Positions 38,896 to 46,595 of a stretch of DNA of 46,595 nucleotides are shown one piece after another. Under the pieces are notes generated by a model, which was given only the letters and a program-made list of their open reading frames with translations, was not told where the DNA came from and searched no databases. This DNA is from Streptomyces nanshensis (GTDB lineage: Bacteria; Actinomycetota; Actinomycetes; Streptomycetales; Streptomycetaceae), in the NCBI RefSeq assembly GCF_001751255.1, contig NZ_LJGW01000293.1, positions 1 to 46,595 of the forward strand, written 5' to 3'. Positions within the stretch are counted from its first letter, which is position 1. The number at the start of each line of letters is the position of its first letter. The position numbers and the translations under genes were made by a program.

Positions 38896-40311
38896 GTGGG
38901 GCAGAGGCCGAGGGACTTGACTCCGAATGCCAGCCCACAGCACTACCTCGGCGCCGAGATGAGGGCCTGGCGAACTCAACGCGGTTTCTCGCTTGGCAAG
39001 TTGAGCAAGTTGATCCTGTTCAACCCCAGTTACATGGCCCGCGCAGAGCGCGGCGACCAAGCACCGTCTGCCGACTTGATCACTGCGTACGACCACGCGC
39101 TGAACGCCGGCGGTTCGCTCGTACGCATCTTCCGGCGGCTCCGGGAGAGCGGCGCGACTGACGGTTTTTCGCGTGGCCATGTGTCCAATCCGGGGCCTCA
39201 TGTGTCCAAGGGCCATGTGGATCTGGCAGACGCGCCGGACGCTGAAGCATCGTCGTCGGAGGGGATCGCCGTCCCCGCTCGTACCGACGACGGAAGGATC
39301 ATCTTCGTGACGATCTCGCGGCGTACGTTGCTCGGCACCCTTGGAACCGCGGCGGCGAGCGCCGCTTTCGCAGATGCCTCAGCCGTCGGTGCGGCGGCCC
39401 CAGCGCGAGGGTCACTGTCGAGCGCCAATGCGATCGAGCATCTGGAAGCAACTCACGGCGCGCTGATCAACAGCGACAAGCTGTTCGGGCCCTACCAGAG
39501 CATCCCGATCGTCGAGCGCCAGCTTGCGGCCATGAAGTCCCTGCGCGAGGAGCTGCGGGGCGAGGACCGTAGGAAACTCATCTACCTCCACGCTCGCTAC
39601 GCGGAGTTCGCTGGCTGGCTCCACCAAGACACCAGGAACTTCCGGGCCGCGCAGCATTGGATGCGCGAAGCCCTGGAAATGGCCCATCTGACGAATGACA
39701 GGCAGCTCACGGCCTTCACCTTGGCGCGTCGGAGCCAGCTCGCCGCCGACATGGACGACTCCGTCGACGCTCTGGATGTTGCCGAGGCCGCAGAGCAGCA
39801 CGCAGAGCCGAACAGCCGACTCGCGGCGGTGGCAGCCGTGTTCGGAGCCCACGCCCACGCTCTGCGAGGCGCGGACGACGCCTGCTTGCGCGCTTATGAC
39901 CACGCTCACGACCTACGTCAAGCCATGGACGCCGACCCGGATTCGTCGCTGGGCGTCTGGCTCGACGCGGCGTACATCGAGGCACAGCGGGCCCGGAGCC
40001 TCAGCACTCTCGGCCATTACCAAGCGGCTGCGGAGAGCTTTGGACGAGCTGTCGCCGATCTGCCCGCGGACTACCACCGGGAACGAGGTGTTCACCTCTC
40101 TCGGCAGGCCGTAGCACTCGCCGGCGCCGGTGAAGCTGATGAAGCCGGCCGAATAGGGATGCAGGCCCTCCGCATCGGCGTGGAGACGGGTTCCGGGCGC
40201 ATCACTCGCGAGCTTGCTCAGCTCGAATCCAGCCTGATCAAGTGGCATAACGTACCCACCGTCAACGAGTTCCGAGACGCGATGCAAGAGGCCGTGCTGA
40301 AGCAGGCGTGA
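38896..40311 (+). CDS. XRE-family regulator with TPR-like sensor domain
   Basis: A 471-residue regulator. The N-terminal XRE HTH (LGAEMRAWRTQRGFSLGKLS, then LFNPSYMARAERGDQAP) is followed by a linker with SRRTLLGTLGTAAASAAF, which resembles a twin-arginine signal but is internal, and a long helical C-terminal half with TPR-like repeats (AAESFGRAVADLPADYH). In Streptomyces elements this class often senses peptides or element state. GTG at 38896 is preferred because GGGGAGG lies 4 nt before it; a GTG at 38851 is the longer alternative. Co-transcribed with the RibD-C gene. Confidence 0.82.
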   Translation: MGQRPRDLTPNASPQHYLGAEMRAWRTQRGFSLGKLSKLILFNPSYMARAERGDQAPSADLITAYDHALNAGGSLVRIFRRLRESGATDGFSRGHVSNPGPHVSKGHVDLADAPDAEASSSEGIAVPARTDDGRIIFVTISRRTLLGTLGTAAASAAFADASAVGAAAPARGSLSSANAIEHLEATHGALINSDKLFGPYQSIPIVERQLAAMKSLREELRGEDRRKLIYLHARYAEFAGWLHQDTRNFRAAQHWMREALEMAHLTNDRQLTAFTLARRSQLAADMDDSVDALDVAEAAEQHAEPNSRLAAVAAVFGAHAHALRGADDACLRAYDHAHDLRQAMDADPDSSLGVWLDAAYIEAQRARSLSTLGHYQAAAESFGRAVADLPADYHRERGVHLSRQAVALAGAGEADEAGRIGMQALRIGVETGSGRITRELAQLESSLIKWHNVPTVNEFRDAMQEAVLKQA

Positions 40312-40354
40312 CCCGCTGCCATCCTCAACTCCGCAAGTTCTTAGGAGATGTCCA

Positions 40355-41038
40355 GTGCCCCGCCCGTACGTCGTACTCAAGGTCGCAACGTCGATCGACG
40401 GCTACATCGACGACACCAGCGACTCACGACTCATGCTCAGCAATGCGGAGGACTTCGACCGCGTCGACCAGGTCCGCGCCGACTCCGACGCCATCCTCAT
40501 CGGCGCGAGCACAATGCGGGCAGACAACCCCCGGCTCCTGGTGAACAGTGAGGAACGTCGGGCAGCGCGCGAAGCAGCCGGCAATCCGGCCTACCCCCTC
40601 AAGGTCACGGTCACCAAGAGCGGCGGCCTCGACGCCGACCTGAAGTTCTGGCATTACGGCGGTGACAAGGTCGCCTATACGACGGATGCGGGGGCGGAGA
40701 AGCTCAGGGCACGCCTGGGGCAGCTCGCCGAGGTTGTGTCCACCGGCGAGGATCTGGACTTCGGCAAGATCTTGGACGACCTCGGGGAACGGGGCGTCGG
40801 CCGCCTGCTGGTCGAGGGAGGCAGCCAGGTTCACACCGCGTTCCTCTCCCAGAACCTCGTCGACGAGATCAACGTTGTTGTTGCCCCCCTAGTGGTCGGC
40901 CAGGCTGGCGCCCCGCGCTTCCTCAACCCAGCGGACTACCCCTGGCCCACGACCCGGCGCATGACACTTGCCGAGACACGGCAGATCGGCGACGTCGTAC
41001 TCATGCGCTTCCTGCCCAAGCAGGAGAGCGACGCCTGA
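40355..41038 (+). CDS. RibD C-terminal domain / dihydrofolate-reductase-fold protein
   Basis: A 227-residue protein of the RibD-C family (pyrimidine reductase half of RibD). It has VLKVATSIDGYIDDTS, DAILIGASTMRADNPRLLV (NADPH/substrate loop), GVGRLLVEGGSQVHTAFL and VDEINVVVAPLVVGQAGAP. The deaminase half of RibD is absent, so it could be a stand-alone reductase. It follows the XRE gene by 43 nt, and this XRE plus RibD-C pairing is typical of AICE accessory modules. GTG start at 40355 with AGGAG upstream. Confidence 0.88.
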   Translation: MPRPYVVLKVATSIDGYIDDTSDSRLMLSNAEDFDRVDQVRADSDAILIGASTMRADNPRLLVNSEERRAAREAAGNPAYPLKVTVTKSGGLDADLKFWHYGGDKVAYTTDAGAEKLRARLGQLAEVVSTGEDLDFGKILDDLGERGVGRLLVEGGSQVHTAFLSQNLVDEINVVVAPLVVGQAGAPRFLNPADYPWPTTRRMTLAETRQIGDVVLMRFLPKQESDA

Positions 41039-41119
41039 GCGTCGTTCCCGTCAGACGCTGCGAAGCAGACGCGAAGCCAGCAATCCATCTGGCTTCTTGG
41101 GGCAGAGGTCGTCGGTGGA

Positions 41120-41878
41120 TCAACTGCCAGGTTCGATCGGTACTTCGTACACGATCTCGCTGAAGGCGGCAGGAATGACAATGTCCGCAGTCTCAATGGG
41201 GCGACCGTCGGCATAGTAGGTGCGCTGGATGCGCGTCACGAACGAGCCTCGCTGAACCCCGAGGAGTTGGGCCTCTTCTGCTGTGGCCCCTCCTGGCTCA
41301 GGCTGCTCTACAGCATGGCTGATCTGCACGCCGATCTCCGCCATGCGCTCAACCACCCCGCGGCCTGCGAACGGGCCTCCCTCGGGGAGTACAACGATCG
41401 TGCCGCCCGTGAGGCTGTAGGGCTCCCAACTGGTCGACAGCTGCACCGGTTTGCGGTCTGCCATGAACTCGTAGCTCGTACGAACGCAGAGGTCGCCGAC
41501 CTCAAGTCCGAGTCTTGCCGCGATCTCAGGCGATGCCGGAACCTTCGCTTCGGTGCGGGAGTCCCAAGTCGCTGTCTTACCCAGTGCGGCCATGTCAGCC
41601 CGGAAGGGCGAGCCCTCGCGACGCTCACGGCTTAGTGAGCGCACCATACGCACCCGTTGCCGCGGCTCGGCCACGTACGTACCGGAGCCGGCGCGGCCTT
41701 CCAGCAGGCCCTGAGAGATGAGCATCTCCTGCGCACGTCGAACGACGTTGTCGCCGACGTCGTACTCGCTCGCCAGCCGCGCCCGTGAGGGGAGCCGCTC
41801 CCCTGGTGACCACTCACCGTCCACGATGCGCTGCCGGAGCAAGTCAGCGATCCGAAGGTAGGGCGGCTGCTCAGGCAT
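41120..41878 (-). CDS. GntR-family repressor with UTRA domain (KorSA-like)
   Basis: A 252-residue HutC-subfamily regulator. GntR winged helix at residues 1-75 (YLRIADLLRQRIVDGEWS, ARLASEYDVGDNVVRRAQEM, GLLEGRAGSGTYVAEP) and a UTRA effector domain after that (VGDLCVRTSYEFMADRKPV, VQRGSFVTRIQRTYYADG). pSAM2 KorSA is of this type and represses transfer and replication activation. The CTAG-palindrome cluster directly upstream is the likely operator. Convergent with the RibD-C gene. Confidence 0.88.
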   Translation of the reverse strand: MPEQPPYLRIADLLRQRIVDGEWSPGERLPSRARLASEYDVGDNVVRRAQEMLISQGLLEGRAGSGTYVAEPRQRVRMVRSLSRERREGSPFRADMAALGKTATWDSRTEAKVPASPEIAARLGLEVGDLCVRTSYEFMADRKPVQLSTSWEPYSLTGGTIVVLPEGGPFAGRGVVERMAEIGVQISHAVEQPEPGGATAEEAQLLGVQRGSFVTRIQRTYYADGRPIETADIVIPAAFSEIVYEVPIEPGS

Positions 41879-41887
41879 GTAGAAAAT

Positions 41888-41919
41888 CTAGTTCACCAGG
41901 TCTAACCTAGTTAACTAGG
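41888..41919. promoter_or_regulatory. GntR operator: CTAG palindromes
   Basis: Just before the GntR ATG lie CTAGTTCACC (41888-41897), the inverse-like TCTAACCTAG (41901-41910) and the perfect 14-bp palindrome CCTAGTTAACTAGG (41906-41919). CTAG is rare in high-GC DNA, so three in 32 bp is notable. The site lies in the short divergent gap and could control both the repressor gene and the small genes to the right. Confidence 0.65.
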
Positions 41920-41929
41920 AACACTCCAA

Positions 41930-42229
41930 GTGACCACCTGGTGCCGGAGGTACGCCGTGCCCTTAGCCGCGTCCCGCGCGCGAAAGATCATTGCGTGCCT
42001 TGTAGCTGCCGGCTTCGAACCGCGAGTGATGAATCAGTACGGCGGCGTCCGCGTCGAGGTCGACTCCAAGCAGCCGTCAGACGACTCATGGCGGCCTCTG
42101 TTAGCCGCGCTCGAACTCGCCGACAGATTCGGAGCGCACAGCAACTCCTCCGGTTTCAGCACCGCGTGGGCCCTCGTCTGCGCGGAGACCTTCGGTCGCG
42201 CCGACCGAAGCACCGGCCATCAGCCATGA
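41930..42229 (+). CDS. 99-aa hypothetical AICE protein
   Basis: A small alpha/beta protein (ARKIIACLVAAGFEPRVMNQ, YGGVRVEVDSKQ, RPLLAALELADRFGAHSNSS) of no recognised family. GTG start at 41930; an internal GTG at 41957 is an alternative. Controlled probably by the operator just upstream. First of four closely packed small genes. Confidence 0.65.
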   Translation: MTTWCRRYAVPLAASRARKIIACLVAAGFEPRVMNQYGGVRVEVDSKQPSDDSWRPLLAALELADRFGAHSNSSGFSTAWALVCAETFGRADRSTGHQP

Positions 42230-42242
42230 GGAGCTGAACGAC

Positions 42243-42437
42243 GTGAATCCCCAGCCGTACTCATCACCGCGGCGTGCACCTGGACGCGGGTCGGGCTACT
42301 GCTCCCCGCCTTGTCACATCGGCAAACACAGCGAGTGCAGGCACGCAGTAGCCAAGCCTCCGCGACCAGGCATCCCGGTCGTCTACGACGCGTGCAACTG
42401 CCCCTGCCACAAGAGGGCGCGCGGTGGCTCGCACTGA
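42243..42437 (+). CDS. 64-aa Cys/His-rich small protein
   Basis: A basic protein with a dense Cys/His pattern: YCSPPCHIGKHSECRHA and YDACNCPCHKRARGG, probably binding zinc. GTG start at 42243 with GAGGAG upstream. No family recognised, but small zinc-ribbon proteins of this sort are usual beside the GntR gene in AICEs. Overlaps the next gene by 14 nt. Confidence 0.6.
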   Translation: MNPQPYSSPRRAPGRGSGYCSPPCHIGKHSECRHAVAKPPRPGIPVVYDACNCPCHKRARGGSH

Positions 42438-42636
42438 GAAGGAAGTCGCAATCGAAGTCACCGTCGCAACGGTGAAGCGAGGAGATGTGATCACGGTGGG
42501 CGGCCAACCCATGACCGTACAAAGCCTGTTCAACCTGCCTGGCGGCGGAAAGCGCATCGGATTCGCCAGCGGGGCCGTGCTCACCCTCTGGCCGGGCACC
42601 ACGCTCACCGCCCTGCGGATCGCGAAGGGGTGGTGA
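42424..42636 (+). CDS. 70-aa hypothetical beta-rich protein
   Basis: A 70-residue protein (VTVATVKRGDVITVGGQPMT, NLPGGGKRIGFASGA) predicted as a small beta barrel. No family recognised. Its GTG start lies inside the end of the preceding gene, indicating coupling. Confidence 0.55.
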   Translation: MARTEKEVAIEVTVATVKRGDVITVGGQPMTVQSLFNLPGGGKRIGFASGAVLTLWPGTTLTALRIAKGW

Positions 42637-42848
42637 CCATGTGGCCCGACCGTGCCAAGTGCATCGTCTGCCAGCAGAACCGTGCCGACATGATGCTGGT
42701 TCGAGTCATCGAAGCAGGTTCGGGTCCGGGACGAGGTCTCTACGCCTGCCCCACCCCGTGCGCCCAGACCTGCGCCCTGAGTCCGTTAGCGCCCGATTGG
42801 TTGCAAGACGAACTCCGTGCTCGCGGCTTGTGGCCACAAGACTCCTGA
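42633..42848 (+). CDS. 71-aa putative zinc-binding protein
   Basis: A CxxC pair (KCIVCQQNRADM) and a second set (YACPTPCAQTCAL) suggest one zinc knuckle. C-terminus amphipathic (DWLQDELRARGLW). GTG at 42633 overlaps the previous stop (GTGA). No family recognised. Confidence 0.55.
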   Translation: MTMWPDRAKCIVCQQNRADMMLVRVIEAGSGPGRGLYACPTPCAQTCALSPLAPDWLQDELRARGLWPQDS

Positions 42849-43139
42849 CCGCGCCAAGGGCAAGCCCGTCCGGTTGGCATCCGAAAGGCATCCAACGCCT
42901 TCGCTGGATGTGCCTCAAGTGGACTCCCGTGGGCGGAACGGTCGAGTACTGGGAGCCTCAATTCCCGGATGCCTCTTGGCATGAGACGGATCTGCGCACT
43001 TCGAGGCCGGTGATGAGTCGCTGACTCGGTCTGGCAGGCCGCCTCAGCTCTTGGGCGCGGTGCGGGCGGATGTGACTTCGCAGCCCGCTCTCCGGTAGAC
43101 CGGGGTCATCAAGCGTGTTGCCTAGCGGGGGAGTTGGCC

Positions 43140-44021
43140 ATGGCAAGGGTGGTCGTTGTCCACGGCGTCGGGCAGGAGTTCCGAGGGCCCGTGCTGATGG
43201 GACAAGAAGTAGGTCCGGCGCTTCGAGACGGGGTGCGCCTGGCGGGTGGTTCGAAGCTCGGTCCGGAGGATGTGGCGTGCGCATTCTACGGGCACCTGTA
43301 TTTCGAGGAGGGGACACGCTCCTCAGATCTGCCTCCATGGGACGAGACGGACGTCGAGGAGGGACTTGAATGCGAGCTGCTCTCGGCTTGGTGGGAGCAG
43401 GCAGCGCGGGTTGACCCGGCAGTACTTGGTCCTGGAGCGGGGGGCTCGCGGGGCCCGGTTGGCTTTGGTGCATCTCGGCTGTTGCTGTCGGAGCGTGTCC
43501 GGGCAGCTCTAGACGCGTTGAGTGGTTCGCGCTTCTTCGCGAATGTGTCCGACCGGCTTCTCATCCTTGCCTTGAAGCAGGTGCGTCGGTACATGACGGA
43601 GTCTGACCTGAGGTACGAGGCCCAGGCTCGCGTCTCTGCGGAGATCACCAAGGAAACGAGGGTGCTGGTGGCACACTCACTTGGCTCAGTTGTTGCCTAT
43701 GAAGCCCTCTGTGCGCACCCTGAATGGCCGGTCACCGATTTCGTCACTGTGGGGTCTCCGTTAGGGATGCGCAACGTCGTCTTCGATCGGCTCCAGCCGT
43801 CTCCTGTCCACGGGACCGGCGCTTGGCCTGGCGGTGTCGTGCGCTGGACGAACCTTGCCGATCGCGCCGACATCGTCGCCCTTCCCGACCGGCTGGCATC
43901 GCGTTTCGGTGACCGGGTCGAGGACGCTTCGATCACCAATGGTGTCCGAATGCACGATCTGCTGCGCTACCTCACTGCAGCACGCACAGGCTGGGCCGTT
44001 GCACAGGGCTTGGAGGACTGA
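43140..44021 (+). CDS. alpha/beta serine hydrolase partner of the caspase gene
   Basis: A 293-residue alpha/beta hydrolase. It begins MARVVVVHGVGQEF, the HGVGQ oxyanion motif of lipase-like hydrolases. The nucleophile elbow is VLVAHSLGSVVAYEAL with Ser180 (A instead of G before HSLG), an acidic candidate lies in LADRADIVALPD, and the catalytic His is His272 in NGVRMHDLLRYL. ATG at 43140 with GGGGGAG seven nt upstream. The stop is 4 nt from the caspase-STAND gene, so the two are one operon. Likely a lipase or esterase effector, or a processing partner cut by the protease. Substrate unknown. Confidence 0.85.
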   Translation: MARVVVVHGVGQEFRGPVLMGQEVGPALRDGVRLAGGSKLGPEDVACAFYGHLYFEEGTRSSDLPPWDETDVEEGLECELLSAWWEQAARVDPAVLGPGAGGSRGPVGFGASRLLLSERVRAALDALSGSRFFANVSDRLLILALKQVRRYMTESDLRYEAQARVSAEITKETRVLVAHSLGSVVAYEALCAHPEWPVTDFVTVGSPLGMRNVVFDRLQPSPVHGTGAWPGGVVRWTNLADRADIVALPDRLASRFGDRVEDASITNGVRMHDLLRYLTAARTGWAVAQGLED

Positions 44022-44025
44022 AGCG

Positions 44026-46595
44026 ATGGCAGCGCAGGGTCGCAGGTTTCTGATCGCGATGGGTGTTGCTGTGTACGCAGACGCGGCCATCGACGATCTG
44101 CCCGGTGTCCGTCAGGACGTTGAGCGTGTGCGCGAGTTGCTGGAACCGATGGACTACACGGCGGTCCTGCCGGAATTGGCGGCCGACCCCGACAAGAGCC
44201 TGGTGGAAGGCATCGAGGACTGGGTGCTGGAGACCGATCTGAGTTCCCGGGACACAGTGATCCTCTACTTCGCCGGCCACGGCGTGAAGGCTGCCGATCG
44301 GCATTACCTGCTGTGTGCCAACAGCAGGCCCGGGCGTTACACCTCAGCACTGGCCAGCGAGGATCTGTGCCGCCCTCTGATGACAAGTCCGGTCGGACAT
44401 CTCCTGGTCGCGCTCGATACCTGCTATGCCGGTGCAGGTACGGACGAGATTGCGAGACTTGCTGCCGAGCTGGCTTCTTCGCAGCGAGGCGAAGCCGGAC
44501 GCTGGATGATGGCGGCTGCACGAGGCAAGGAACGAGCGTGTGAGAACGCCTTCGTGGAAGCCTTGGCCAGTGTCTTGGACCAGCCACGGGCGGGCGCCCA
44601 CCAGGAGTACCTGGGCGTACGCGAAGTCACCGAACGGATCAACGAGTACTTCCGGGACAAGCACCCTTCGCAGCATGCTCGCCACTCGACGATTGACAGT
44701 GACGGACACGACCCCTTCTTCCACAACAAGGCTCACATCAGGGGCTTGCCGGCTGACGACCTGGACGTCGACACTCTGACGCGGCTGCGCAGGCAGACCC
44801 GCGGCCACTTCGATGCGCGAGGTCGGGGCGTTGAGAACGCTAGCGATCGCGGGGACTATTTCACCGGCCGGACGGCCGCACTAACGGCACTGGCTTCGTG
44901 GTTGAGTGCACCGCGGCACGACCGTAAGGCACGAGTGATCACCGGTGACCCTGGGTCGGGGAAGTCTTCGCTGCTCGGCCGCCTCCTGATGCTGACAGAC
45001 GCCGACCACCCGGCCCGTGCCACCGCTTCTGCACAAGCCTTGCCCCCAGAGGGGTTGGCGGTCGTTCGCCTACACGCCCGGCGCGTCGCGTTGGAGGATC
45101 TGGCCACCGACCTGTCCGCCGCGCTCGGTCTGTCCACGGACAGCGACCGGGACGAACTCCTCGCTGCGATGGGCGAGCGCACCAAGCCAATCGTGATCGT
45201 TGTGGACGCTCTCGATGAGGCTGGCACAGCGGGGGACGCCATCGAGGGCAACCGCATTGCTCGTGAGCTCCTACAACCCTTAAGCACGCTTTCCGCCATA
45301 CGACTAATTGTTGGGACTCGACGCCCGCTACTCCCTGCTCTGGGCAGAGCGATTGTGACTCTCGACCTGGACGAACCCGAACACATCACCAGTCAGGACG
45401 TGACCGACTACGCCTGCACTCTTCTCCTTGATGCTCAGGATCTTGATAGTCGCTCTCCGTACGCGGGCCGTCCTGGGGAAGCGAGTGAGGTAGCCAAGGG
45501 CATAGCCGCGCGGGCGGGGAAATCGTTCCTGGTCACGCGGATGACGGCACGTGCTCTGGTTCACGGCCAAATCACCGTGGACACCACCTGCCCCGGCTGG
45601 GAGGCGGAACTGCCCAGCGACGCGGGCCAAGCATTTGCCGCGTACCTCGAACGATTCGGCTCTGATCGTCCGAAAGTGGAGCGTCTGCTGCGGCCCCTTG
45701 CCTACGCCCAAGGGGCAGGGTTGCCCTGGTCCACGATATGGGCGCCGCTGAGCGAAGCTCTCTCGGAAGTCCCCTGTCCGCAGGAGGACCTGCGTTGGCT
45801 CCACGAGCACGCTGGGGCCTACATCGTCGAGACCTCCACACCCAACGGATCGGCCTATCGCCTATTCCACGAAACAATGGCCGAGCACCTGCGTGAACGA
45901 AGCGACGACGCAGCCGCCCACCAAGTAATCACAACCGCGCTCCTGGCCCGGGTTCCCCGCGATCCACGCACCGGTCTCCGCGACTGGCCGGCCGCCCACC
46001 AATACGTACGAGACCATCTCGCCACACACGCGGCAGCAGCCGACTCTCTCGACAGAGTGCTGCACGACAGCGAATTCCTCATCCACGGCACGCCGACCCA
46101 TCTGCTGCGCGCACTTCACGCCGTGCACACTGACGAGGGTCGCCTTCGCCGCGCCATCTATCGGGCCTCAGGACCTGTACATTCCTCCGCCAGCCCGCAA
46201 CAGCGCCGTGACATCCTCGCCATCGACGCCACCCGTTACGCAGAAACCGCTCTCGCCCTAGAACTCTCCAAGGAACGCCCATGGCGCCCTCAGTGGGCAA
46301 CTGGAGTTCTGGTACACCCTGCACTCCACAGCATCCTCTCCGATCGCGGTTCCGTGGATGCTGTTGCGTGCACGGTGATTGACGGTCGGGCTCATGCGGT
46401 CACCGGAGGCAGCGACGAGGACGTCCGGGTGTGGGATCTCGTGGACGGTTCGCTTCGCGCCACGCTGTCTGGGCACACGGATTGGATCCATGCTGTTGCG
46501 TGCACGGTGATTGATGGTCGGGCTCATGCGGTCACCGGAGGCAGCGACGACGGGGAGGTGCGGGTGTGGGATCTCGTGGACGGTTCGCTTCGCGC
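44026..46595 (+). CDS. caspase-like protease / STAND NTPase / WD40 protein, 3' end outside window
   Basis: At least 856 residues, frame open to the window edge. Residues 1-230 are a caspase-like (peptidase C14) domain: VILYFAGHGVK with catalytic His85 and HLLVALDTCYAG with catalytic Cys133. A FTGRTAALTAL motif (residues 279-289) leads into the NTPase: Walker A GDPGSGKSS at 307-315, Walker B IVIVVDALDEAG with Asp394, and GTRRP at 430-434 as sensor. A helical/winged region spans about 480-770. From residue 776 WD40 repeats begin (VTGGSDEDVRVWDL). The logic is sensor, NTP switch, protease. ATG at 44026 lies 4 nt after the hydrolase stop. Confidence 0.92.
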   Translation, partial: MAAQGRRFLIAMGVAVYADAAIDDLPGVRQDVERVRELLEPMDYTAVLPELAADPDKSLVEGIEDWVLETDLSSRDTVILYFAGHGVKAADRHYLLCANSRPGRYTSALASEDLCRPLMTSPVGHLLVALDTCYAGAGTDEIARLAAELASSQRGEAGRWMMAAARGKERACENAFVEALASVLDQPRAGAHQEYLGVREVTERINEYFRDKHPSQHARHSTIDSDGHDPFFHNKAHIRGLPADDLDVDTLTRLRRQTRGHFDARGRGVENASDRGDYFTGRTAALTALASWLSAPRHDRKARVITGDPGSGKSSLLGRLLMLTDADHPARATASAQALPPEGLAVVRLHARRVALEDLATDLSAALGLSTDSDRDELLAAMGERTKPIVIVVDALDEAGTAGDAIEGNRIARELLQPLSTLSAIRLIVGTRRPLLPALGRAIVTLDLDEPEHITSQDVTDYACTLLLDAQDLDSRSPYAGRPGEASEVAKGIAARAGKSFLVTRMTARALVHGQITVDTTCPGWEAELPSDAGQAFAAYLERFGSDRPKVERLLRPLAYAQGAGLPWSTIWAPLSEALSEVPCPQEDLRWLHEHAGAYIVETSTPNGSAYRLFHETMAEHLRERSDDAAAHQVITTALLARVPRDPRTGLRDWPAAHQYVRDHLATHAAAADSLDRVLHDSEFLIHGTPTHLLRALHAVHTDEGRLRRAIYRASGPVHSSASPQQRRDILAIDATRYAETALALELSKERPWRPQWATGVLVHPALHSILSDRGSVDAVACTVIDGRAHAVTGGSDEDVRVWDLVDGSLRATLSGHTDWIHAVACTVIDGRAHAVTGGSDDGEVRVWDLVDGSLR
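46358..46595 (+). repeat. tandem near-identical WD40 repeat DNA
   Basis: Two successive WD40 units, starting at 46358 and 46490 (132-bp period), are almost identical in DNA. Differences are one silent GAC/GAT and an indel/substitution patch of four to five codons around the GSDEDV versus GSDDGEV loop. The second copy runs to the window edge. Such homogenised repeats indicate recent amplification or gene conversion. Confidence 0.9.

Noticed and set aside
42849-43139. Tail frame encoding VEYWEPQFPDASWHE before the hydrolase gene
   Set aside because: Only the tail of a shadow frame without a start site; could be a gene remnant but cannot be supported.
42849-43139. Right attachment site of the AICE
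   Set aside because: I looked for the tRNA 3' end (GGGTTCAAATCCCGCC) here and across the rest of the window to the right and saw no copy; the right end is undetermined.
46358-46595. CRISPR or mobile repeat
   Set aside because: The 132-bp period stays in frame and encodes WD40 blades of the caspase-STAND protein.

Overview
The window is high-GC DNA with GTG starts, overlapping ATGA/GTGA stop-start junctions and strong third-position G/C. Its gene order (ssd, acs, marP, nth, crp, a pair of ArsA-like ATPases, wblA, class A PBP) matches, from memory, the SCO3556-SCO3580 block of Streptomyces coelicolor. I take it to be a chromosomal segment of Streptomyces or a close relative.

Region 1 (1-26430) is conserved core chromosome. 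It holds a Tad-type ATPase cut by an abrupt AT-rich sequence at the left edge, its Ssd/CpaE-like partner, a HAD phosphatase, a degenerate Fic-like protein, a CooC-like ATPase, a deacetylase lipoprotein, acetyl-CoA synthetase, a Holin-X protein, an alpha/beta hydrolase, a nth-nudix-marP operon, crp, a DUF4177-RidA cluster with nearby NUDIX-MBL genes, two ArsA-like ATPases, wblA, a bifunctional PBP, a YqeY protein and a metallophosphoesterase. Most convergent junctions carry a clear hairpin.

Region 2 (26572-29030) starts at a tRNA-Pro(CGG) gene. Next to it lies a lower-GC accretion zone with a DUF3800 gene, an intrinsic terminator with a U9 tract on the minus strand, an inverted pair of consensus DnaA boxes and a small membrane protein with a structured leader. 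About 95 bp directly after the tRNA recurs, diverged, directly after the integrase of region 3. This suggests stacked integrations at one tRNA.

Region 3 (29100-42850) is an actinomycete integrative and conjugative element (AICE). In order it has a tyrosine integrase with an embedded LacI-type HTH, an Xis-like protein, a cluster of 9-bp iterons, a DnaB-N/DUF3987 replication protein, small proteins, a TAGCGG repeat cluster (candidate clt) abutting a TraB/FtsK-type transfer ATPase, a DUF2637 membrane protein, GntR and XRE regulators, a RibD-C reductase, a second GntR regulator with a CTAG-palindrome operator, and small accessory proteins. Several element genes share one leader/RBS cassette. No second tRNA-derived att copy was found, so the right end may lie beyond the window.

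Region 4 (43140-end) is the most interesting part: a two-gene operon of a GxSxG-like serine hydrolase followed 4 nt later by a large protein that joins a caspase-like protease (H85/C133), a STAND/NACHT-type NTPase and C-terminal WD40 repeats that are nearly identical in DNA. It runs off the window. The architecture suggests an NTP-switched, sensor-driven protease conflict (abortive-infection-like) system, possibly carried as cargo of the AICE.
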